This document shows positions 58,522 through 64,000 of a stretch of 64,000 nt of DNA, piece after piece. Source of the DNA: Flavonifractor hominis (lineage in GTDB: Bacteria; Bacillota; Clostridia; Oscillospirales; Oscillospiraceae); contig NZ_JBBMFT010000001.1 of the NCBI RefSeq assembly GCF_040095835.1, forward strand, positions 1-64,000, in the 5' to 3' direction. The stretch's first letter is position 1. Every line of letters starts with the position of its first letter. The position numbers and the translations under genes were made by a program. A model generated the notes under the pieces. That model saw only the letters and a list, made by a program, of their open reading frames with translations, was not told the origin of the DNA and did no database searches.

Positions 58522-58893
58522 GTGGCCTTAAAGCCGCTGCGTCCATGCAGACACCCTGGGTGCGCTGCCCTCACTCGGGAGGGTTATTGCTCCAGCCATA
58601 AACCAAAGCCGGCGGCCCGCAGAGCGTCGGCGGAATACCACGCCTGGTACAGTCTGCCGGTCTGGACGGACGACCTGCGGCCGGCTCAGCTCCTGCGGGA
58701 GCCTTGGTGCCGGGAGTGCGCATGCCGGGGTATCCGCACCCGGGCCACCGTGGTGGACCACGTCAGGCCTCACCGAGGGGAGTGGCAGCGGTTCATCGAC
58801 AAGAGCAATCTGCAATCCCTGTGCAAGTCCTGTCACGACCGCAAGACGGCGTTGGAACAGGCGCAAAACCGGCGGGAAAAGACAAGAGGCTAA
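58522..58893 (+). CDS. HNH endonuclease
   Basis: A 123-residue protein. The HNH core is visible as VVDHVRPHRGEWQRFIDKSN followed by LQSLCKSCHDRKT, with Cys pairs (CRECACRG and CKSC) for structural zinc. In this position, two genes before the terminases, phage HNH proteins act with terminase in DNA packaging. GGAGGTGA lies upstream of GTG 58522. Confidence 0.92.
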   Translation: MALKPLRPCRHPGCAALTREGYCSSHKPKPAARRASAEYHAWYSLPVWTDDLRPAQLLREPWCRECACRGIRTRATVVDHVRPHRGEWQRFIDKSNLQSLCKSCHDRKTALEQAQNRREKTRG

Positions 58894-58914
58894 GGCCTAT
58901 TCCGGGGGGAAGGC

Positions 58915-59070
58915 TTGGGCGCACGTACGTGGGTGCGCTATGTGCCCGGGTGCCCGCGGCAAGCCTGTGGCTTGCCAGCACCTCCCCCCGCCCTGGAAAA
59001 GTTTCGAGGGGGGTGCGGTAAGACCGTGCGGCCCCCTCCGTGGGGGATTTTTTCCCCACGGAGAAACAAG
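58915..59070 (+). other. Cluster of four strong stem-loops
   Basis: In the 211-base gap between the HNH gene and the methyltransferase, inverted repeats follow one another: GCGCAC/GTGCGC, GGCAAGCC-TGT-GGCTTGCC, CACC(T)CCCCCC/GGGGGGTG, and CTCCGTGGGG/CCCCACGGAG with a T-rich loop. No gene is apparent. A cos or packaging site, an mRNA element or an attenuator are possible. Confidence 0.6.
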
Positions 59071-59104
59071 AGCGCCTGGCCGGGCATCGAGAGGAGGAAT
59101 CGAC

Positions 59105-59842
59105 ATCGAGCGAAATCGGCAGATCCGACTGCACAACTGCGACTGTTTGGTGGGTATGAGCCGGCTGGAGACCGGGAGTGTGGACCTGGTGCTGTGCGAC
59201 CTGCCCTACGGGACTACCAACTGTGCATGGGATACGGTAATTCCATTCCAGCCTCTGTGGGAACAGTACCGGCGGGTACTCAAGTCACGGGGGGCGCTGG
59301 TGCTCTTTGCGGCCCAGCCCTTCGCCACCGATCTTATCAACAGCGCCCGGAAGCTCTTCCGGTATGACCTGGTGTGGGAAAAAAGCGCCCCTGTGGGCTA
59401 TGCCAACGCCAACCGGATGCCCATGCGCTCCCATGAGTTGATACTGGTTTTTTACCAGCGCCTGCCCAAATACCACCCCCAGGGGCTGATCCCGCTGGAA
59501 CGTCCGGTGGTGAGGCACGGCGAACGCAAGGGCGGCGTCTATCGCCCCATGGGCAAGGAGAGCGTGCAGCGTTTTACCAACTATCCGCGCTCGGTCCTTC
59601 GCTTCCATAACCGGAAGGAGCGGCGTTTTCACCCCACCCAGAAACCGGTGGCGCTGCTGGAATACCTGGTGCGGACCTATACCGATCCGGGGGATCTGGT
59701 GCTGGACAACTGCATGGGGGGTGGCTCTACCGCAGTGGCCTGCTTAAACGCCGGGCGGCGCTTTGTGGGCTTTGAACGGGACCATGGATATTTTAAGACA
59801 GCCCAGGCACGGGTGGATAAGTGGAATGCGCCGGAGCCGTAA
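59105..59842 (+). CDS. DNA methyltransferase (N4/N6, DpnIIB-like), apparent ATC start
   Basis: A 245-residue enzyme. Motif IV is DLPYGTT near residues 32-38, the AdoMet region is LDNCMGGGSTAVACL near 210, and HPTQKPVALLEYLV precedes it, the order of beta-class enzymes. AGGAGG (59092-59097) is seven bases before ATC 59105, and no ATG, GTG or TTG lies in frame between there and the first motifs, so ATC is the likely start codon. The only upstream in-frame ATG (58940) would run the protein through the stem-loop cluster. It methylates adenine or cytosine in an unknown site. Confidence 0.88.
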   Translation: MERNRQIRLHNCDCLVGMSRLETGSVDLVLCDLPYGTTNCAWDTVIPFQPLWEQYRRVLKSRGALVLFAAQPFATDLINSARKLFRYDLVWEKSAPVGYANANRMPMRSHELILVFYQRLPKYHPQGLIPLERPVVRHGERKGGVYRPMGKESVQRFTNYPRSVLRFHNRKERRFHPTQKPVALLEYLVRTYTDPGDLVLDNCMGGGSTAVACLNAGRRFVGFERDHGYFKTAQARVDKWNAPEP

Positions 59843-59864
59843 GGCTGGGAGAGGAGGGAAAGGT

Positions 59865-60350
59865 ATGCCTGGACCCAGGCAAAAGCTGAGCGTGCTGGAG
59901 GGAAACGGCCGGAAGCACCTGAGCAAAAGCGAAAAGGCCCAGCGGGCGGCTCGGGAAGTGGACCTGCCCAAGCCCAAAACCATGCGCTTGCCCAAGTGGT
60001 TGCCGGAGGAACACCGGAAGGAGTTCCGGGCCCTGGCCAAGGAGCTGTTGGCCGCCGACATGGGGGCGGCTCAGCTGGACCGGGATACCCTGGGCCGCTA
60101 TGTGGTGGCTCAGGCCCAATATGCCCAGGCCTGCAAGATGGCGGGGGAGGCCCTGGCGGCCGAGAACTCCGTCCTGGCGGAGAAGTGGACCAAGATCCAG
60201 GACACCTGCTTCAAGCAGGCCAGGGCCTGCGCCAATGACCTGGGCATGACCATCACCAGCCGTTGCCGTCTGGTGCTGCCGGAGGGGGCCAGGCCTAAGG
60301 AGAAAAACCCCTTTGAGCAGATGATGGAGGAGCGGATGGCCCGTGCCTGA
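59865..60350 (+). CDS. Phage terminase small subunit, P27 family
   Basis: A 161-residue protein. The N-terminus MPGPRQKLSVLEGNGRKHL and the helical core with LDRDTLGRYVVAQAQYAQA fit the P27 family, which recognises phage DNA for packaging. GGAGGG lies upstream of ATG 59865. It overlaps the large subunit gene by eight bases. Confidence 0.92.
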   Translation: MPGPRQKLSVLEGNGRKHLSKSEKAQRAAREVDLPKPKTMRLPKWLPEEHRKEFRALAKELLAADMGAAQLDRDTLGRYVVAQAQYAQACKMAGEALAAENSVLAEKWTKIQDTCFKQARACANDLGMTITSRCRLVLPEGARPKEKNPFEQMMEERMARA

Positions 60351-62088
60351 ACTGCTCCAGCTGGGACCGGTGACGGTGTGCGCCCCGGATGACGGCGCGG
60401 TGCTGCGGTACAGCGAGCAGGCGGTGCAGGACGTGCTGGACTTCTTCTCCCTGCTGTGCTTCGGCTCCAACGAGTGGGCGGGGGAGCCCTTCCAGCTGCT
60501 GGACTGGGAGCTGGATGCCATCAGGAACTTCTACGGCGTCCAGGAGCAGGACGAGGACGGCAGCTGGAGCCGTTACCGGCGTTTCCTCTACGACGAGCTG
60601 CCCAAGAAGAACGGCAAGACGGAGTTTTCCGCCGGGCTGGGGCTGTACCACCTGCTGTGGGACGGGGAGAAGCGGCCAAAGGTAGGCATCTTCTCCTCCG
60701 ACAAGGACAACGCCGCCCAGGTCTATGACGCCGCCAAGTACATGGTGGAGCATACCTGCCTGGGCCAGCCGGAGCACGACCCCATCGCCTGGGCGGTGGA
60801 CTCCAAGCGGGAGATCCATACCAAGTACGGCGGTGTACTGAAGGTGTACTCCGCCGACGCCGAGACCAAGCACGGCTACTCCTTCAGCGCCATCATCTTT
60901 GATGAGCTGCATGCCCAGCCCAACCGGCGGCTGTGGGACGTGCTCACCGCAGGCTCCAACGCCGCCCGGCGGCAGCAGGCGGTCATCGTCCTCACCACCG
61001 CCGGCGACGACCCGGACCGGAAGAGCATCGGCTGGGAGATCCATGAGAAGTGCCGGCGCATCCTGGCCTGGCGGCGGGGGGAGCCCGAGCGGGAGCTGGA
61101 TGCCGACGATCCGGCCTGGTGTCCCATCATGTACGGCGTTTCTGTCCTCACCGGCGACGATCCGGACAAGATCGCGGAGCTGGATATCTACGACGAGGCC
61201 GTGTGGTACGCCTGTAACCCGGGCCTTGGGCACAACCTGAAGCTGCGGGACTTCCGGCGGGAGGCCAGAGCGGCCAAACAGAGTGAAAGCGCAGAGCGAC
61301 TCTTCCGGTGGCTGCGGCTCAACCAGTGGATCGCCACCCATACGGTGGGCTGGCTGCCCCTGGGACTGTACGACAAGACCCAGTGGAACCGGGAGGAGTG
61401 GCAGGGCCTGAAGGTCACAGACCGGCGGCAGGCCGTCCGGGACTGGCTTATGGGCAAGAAATGCTTTGGCGGGCTGGACCTGTCCACCACCACCGACCTG
61501 ACGGCACTGACCTTGCTGTTCCCGCCCCAGGAGGGGCTGGACACCTGGGTGTCCCTGTTCTGGGCCTGGCGGCCGGAGGACGGGGTGGTGGAGGCCGAGC
61601 AGCGGGACCATGTGCCGTATCGGGACTGGGCCAGGGCGGAGTTTCTCACCCTGTGCCCCGGGGACATGGTGGACTTCTCTATGATCGAGGAGACGGTGGC
61701 CTGGTGCGCCGGCGTGTTCGACCTGGACACCTTGGGGGTAGACCCCTACCTCAGCCGTACTCTGACCCAACGGCTCATGGACCGGGGCGTCAATGTGGTG
61801 GAGATCCCCCAGACCATCAAGGAGCTGTCCCCGGCCATGAAGGAGGTGGAGCGGCTGCTGCGGTCCCATGAGTTGCTCCATGAGCACAATACGGCGGCCC
61901 GGTGGTGCTTCGGAAATGTGCGCTGCCATGTGGACGGCAACGAGAACCTGAAGCCCATGAAGAACCGCAGCATCGGCCGCATCGACATGACGGTGGCCTG
62001 GATCATCGCCATGGCCACAGCCATGGTGCGGGAGGCGGCCAAGCCGGATCTGGCCCGGGCACTGGAGTCGCCGGACTTTACCTTGTAG
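60343..62088 (+). CDS. Phage terminase large subunit
   Basis: A 581-residue motor-nuclease starting at GTG 60343. Walker A-like LPKKNGKTEFSAGLG lies near residue 87, Walker B IIFDELHAQ near residue 187, and the RNase H-like nuclease begins GLDLSTTTDLTAL near residue 378 with later acidic residues. It cuts concatemeric DNA and pumps it into the prohead. Length and order are typical of the HK97-like group. Confidence 0.95.
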   Translation: MPELLQLGPVTVCAPDDGAVLRYSEQAVQDVLDFFSLLCFGSNEWAGEPFQLLDWELDAIRNFYGVQEQDEDGSWSRYRRFLYDELPKKNGKTEFSAGLGLYHLLWDGEKRPKVGIFSSDKDNAAQVYDAAKYMVEHTCLGQPEHDPIAWAVDSKREIHTKYGGVLKVYSADAETKHGYSFSAIIFDELHAQPNRRLWDVLTAGSNAARRQQAVIVLTTAGDDPDRKSIGWEIHEKCRRILAWRRGEPERELDADDPAWCPIMYGVSVLTGDDPDKIAELDIYDEAVWYACNPGLGHNLKLRDFRREARAAKQSESAERLFRWLRLNQWIATHTVGWLPLGLYDKTQWNREEWQGLKVTDRRQAVRDWLMGKKCFGGLDLSTTTDLTALTLLFPPQEGLDTWVSLFWAWRPEDGVVEAEQRDHVPYRDWARAEFLTLCPGDMVDFSMIEETVAWCAGVFDLDTLGVDPYLSRTLTQRLMDRGVNVVEIPQTIKELSPAMKEVERLLRSHELLHEHNTAARWCFGNVRCHVDGNENLKPMKNRSIGRIDMTVAWIIAMATAMVREAAKPDLARALESPDFTL

Positions 62089-62097
62089 GAGGCAGTT

Positions 62098-62265
62098 TTG
62101 AAACACATCAAGAATTGTTTTGGGCGGGTATGCCTGGCTGCAGGCGGTGTGCTGGTGTCGCTGGGGGCGGGGCTTATTTATCTGCCTGCCGGCTGCATTA
62201 CCGCCGGTGCGCTCTGCCTGGCGGCCGGTGTGCTGGATATCCTGGGAGGAGGTGAGGATGGATGA
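62098..62265 (+). CDS. Small phage membrane protein
   Basis: A 55-residue protein starting at TTG 62098 behind GGAGG, with two hydrophobic helices (VCLAAGGVLVSLGAGLIYL and ITAGALCLAAGVLDIL). Its stop overlaps the portal start (ATGA). Small membrane proteins in this position are common in phages; function unknown. Confidence 0.7.
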   Translation: MKHIKNCFGRVCLAAGGVLVSLGAGLIYLPAGCITAGALCLAAGVLDILGGGEDG

Positions 62266-63542
62266 GCATTGTCAGAGGCATCCGGGCTGTGGCTCGGTCG
62301 CCTTCCCGCCAAGTGCGAGGGGCTGTAACGGTAGATACCCTGACAGCCGCCGGGTACCCATCCGGTGGGGCGGAGACCAGCGAGACCTATGCCCGCAAAT
62401 TGTCCGCCGTGGACCGGTGCATTGAGATCCTCTCCGACTCCATGGCCAAGCTGCCCACCTATTGTGTGGACCGGGTGAGCCGCAAGCGGGTGGACTTGCC
62501 TCTGCTGCGGCTGCTGAATGTGCGGCCTAACGAGGCCATGGCACCATCCGTACGGAAAAAGCTGCTGGAGTCCAGCCGACTGACCCGGGGTAACAGTTAC
62601 GATTGGATCCGGCGGAACCCCTACACGGCTGAGATCATCGAGCTGATCCCCCTGCCGGGAGAGCTGGTCTACACCTGGCGGGATACTGGAGGCCATGTGT
62701 GGCACAATGTCCAGGATCCGGCCTCAGGCAGCGTGTTTACGCTATCTCATGCCGATGTGGTCCAGTACAAAGGCGCATCCAGGGATGGAATTCACGGAAT
62801 CTCGGTGCTGCAGCGGGCGGCAGAGGTGATCGCCGCAGCCAGAGCCCGGCAGCAGCATGATCTGAGCTACTACGAAAATGGGGGACAGCCCTCCGGTGTG
62901 CTGCGCACCGACACCGACCTGGGCGGCCTGGTGAAAGACCCAAAGGACCCGGACAAGAAGATCAGCAAGAAGGACTTGCTGCGCCGGGAATGGGAGCGGG
63001 TCCACTCCGGCCCCACCAACGCCAACCGGCTGGCCATTCTGGACTACGGCCTGGACTACAAGGCCATCTCGGTGACCAACAAAGATGCCCAGTTCATTGA
63101 GAGCCAAGAGGTGGCCATCCGGGACATTGCCCGGTATTTCGGCGTCCCCCTTTACAAGCTACAGGAGGGGAAGCAGTCCTACAACTCCAATGAGCAGAAC
63201 GGAATCGAGTACGTGGTGGGCACCCTTCACCCCATTGTGACCCAGTACGAGGAGGAGCAGACCTATAAGCTGCTCTTTCCCTCCCAGGTCAGCCAGGGCC
63301 TGGAGCTGCGCATCAACATGATGGCCGAGCTGCGGGGCGATAACGCCGCCCGCGGCGCCTGGTACAAGACCATGCGGGAGATCGGTGCCTTTTCCGTCAA
63401 CGACATCATGGCGCTGGAGGATATGCCGGATGTGGAGGGCGGAGACGAGCGGCTGGCCTCCCTCAATTATGTGCCCCTGTCCAAATGGGTGGAGCTCAGC
63501 GTCAACCGTAATTCCGAAAATGCAGGAGGTGAGACCCAATGA
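62262..63542 (+). CDS. Phage portal protein, HK97 family
   Basis: A 426-residue protein. The family pattern is visible in VDRCIEILSDSMAKLPTY, SRLTRGNSYDWIRRNPYTAE and VQYKGASRDGIHGISVLQ, and in the SYNSNEQNGIEYVVGTLHP segment. It forms the dodecameric DNA entry ring in the head. It lies between terminase and protease as expected. Confidence 0.95.
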   Translation: MSIVRGIRAVARSPSRQVRGAVTVDTLTAAGYPSGGAETSETYARKLSAVDRCIEILSDSMAKLPTYCVDRVSRKRVDLPLLRLLNVRPNEAMAPSVRKKLLESSRLTRGNSYDWIRRNPYTAEIIELIPLPGELVYTWRDTGGHVWHNVQDPASGSVFTLSHADVVQYKGASRDGIHGISVLQRAAEVIAAARARQQHDLSYYENGGQPSGVLRTDTDLGGLVKDPKDPDKKISKKDLLRREWERVHSGPTNANRLAILDYGLDYKAISVTNKDAQFIESQEVAIRDIARYFGVPLYKLQEGKQSYNSNEQNGIEYVVGTLHPIVTQYEEEQTYKLLFPSQVSQGLELRINMMAELRGDNAARGAWYKTMREIGAFSVNDIMALEDMPDVEGGDERLASLNYVPLSKWVELSVNRNSENAGGETQ

Positions 63543-64000
63543 GAGTGACGTTAAACGGGATCGTGTCGGCGGATGAGGACAAGTGGATCTATGAGTGGTT
63601 CGGCTATTCCGCGTTTTCCCCCCAGCAGGTGAGGGACGCTATCGCCAACAATCCGGAGGGGGAGGAGCTGGTGCTGGAGATCAACAGCCCCGGCGGCTCG
63701 GTTTTTGCCGGCAGCGAGATGTATTCCGTGCTGAAGGCCTGCAGCCTGCCCACCCGGGCGGAGATCCAGAGCCTGGCGGCCAGCGCGGCCAGCTATCTGT
63801 GCCTGGGCTGCGGCACGGTGGCCATCTCACCGGTGGCTCAGATGATGATCCATCTGCCCAGTACCTGCACCGACGGGGACCGGGTGGCCCACCAGCGTTC
63901 CCTCAGCATGCTGGACAGCACCCGGGAGGCCATCCTCAACGCCTACGAGCTGAAGGCCGGGGGCAAGAGCGACCGGGCCCAGCTGAGGCGGATGATGAGC
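63539..64000 (+). CDS. ClpP-like head maturation protease (partial)
   Basis: 154 residues are visible; the gene runs off the right edge. ATG 63539 overlaps the portal stop and GGAGGTGA lies upstream. The ClpP fold is clear: LEINSPGGSVFAG, the active-site Ser region IQSLAASAASYLCLG, and the catalytic His in MMIHLPS. It trims the capsid protein or scaffold during head assembly. Confidence 0.95.
   Translation, partial: MRVTLNGIVSADEDKWIYEWFGYSAFSPQQVRDAIANNPEGEELVLEINSPGGSVFAGSEMYSVLKACSLPTRAEIQSLAASAASYLCLGCGTVAISPVAQMMIHLPSTCTDGDRVAHQRSLSMLDSTREAILNAYELKAGGKSDRAQLRRMMS

Larger units (their letters stand above)
42332..64000. mobile_element. Prophage (left part), tailed-phage type, serine-recombinase integrated
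   Basis: It runs from the candidate attL beyond the right edge. It contains a large serine recombinase, a repressor region, replication genes, methyltransferases, small and large terminase, HK97 portal and prohead protease in normal phage order. Tail, lysis and attR are not seen. Genes overlap by 4-14 bases as in phages. Confidence 0.92.

Noticed and set aside
58940..59104. ATG 58940 as the methyltransferase start
   Set aside because: The added 55 residues would be read from the stem-loop cluster and are rich in Pro, Gly and Arg with no match to the family.
60295..62106. A long antisense frame over the terminase large subunit
   Set aside because: The sense product has Walker and nuclease motifs; the antisense frame follows from GC-rich codons.

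Overview
The window looks like a chromosome segment of a spore-forming, Gram-positive Clostridia bacterium, most likely a gut Oscillospirales/Ruminococcaceae-type organism. The evidence is the large secreted proteins with S-layer homology (SLH) repeats, a YesM/YesN-type two-component system, a class II (Firmicutes) GalT, NrdR, DUF4364 and DUF3048 proteins, consensus SigA promoters, and a moderately GC-rich sequence with AT-rich intergenic regions. Placement below the class level is inference from gene content.

Layout, left to right. Bases 1-254 are the end of an SLH surface protein. Two tRNA-Ser genes follow (490-705, minus). 846-8026 holds housekeeping and transport genes: an AGCS amino-acid:sodium symporter, a membrane-anchored protein of unknown function, a Na/phosphate cotransporter behind a strong promoter and a Pho-box-like repeat, a small membrane-anchored protein, proC and an HD-domain protein. 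8194-22069 is a complete galactose system: a response regulator and sensor kinase overlapping a lipoprotein sugar-binding protein (probably the sensor), the MglB-MglA-MglC galactose ABC transporter, and galK, galE, galT and galM of the Leloir pathway. MglC carries an unusual soluble coiled-coil extension of about 220 residues. 22245-23942 holds tRNA-Pro, -Leu, -Leu, -Arg and -Gln, nrdR, and a 43-codon gene with a forespore-type promoter.

24286-41511 encodes three giant exported SLH proteins aimed at plant polysaccharide: a duplicated esterase (1,533 aa), a GH28 pectinase-like enzyme (1,211 aa) and a 2,141-aa beta-helix/CBM/Ig-like protein. DUF4364 and DUF3048 genes lie between the second and third. 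The end of the third protein is nearly identical to the partial gene at base 1.

From about 42,332 to the right edge is an integrated phage whose right end is outside the window. A large serine recombinase abuts a host gene at an inverted repeat that is a good attL candidate. Cargo follows (Fic protein, HsdR-N-like nuclease), then a lysogeny-switch region with an XRE repressor, two operator-like direct repeats and a 27-codon hydrophobic peptide faced by an antisense promoter. Next come HTH genes, a replication module (HTH/replication protein, DnaB-like ATPase, ParA, DUF3102 protein, HUH Rep-like protein), two DNA methyltransferases, an HNH nuclease and the packaging/head genes (P27 small terminase, large terminase, HK97 portal, ClpP-like prohead protease).

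The most unusual signals are the possible type I toxin-antitoxin arrangement at 47,491-47,837, a mini-ORF/hairpin element repeated ahead of two prophage gene groups, paired active and inactive esterase domains duplicated as a 1.8-kb unit, the MglC extension, and a methyltransferase that appears to start at ATC.
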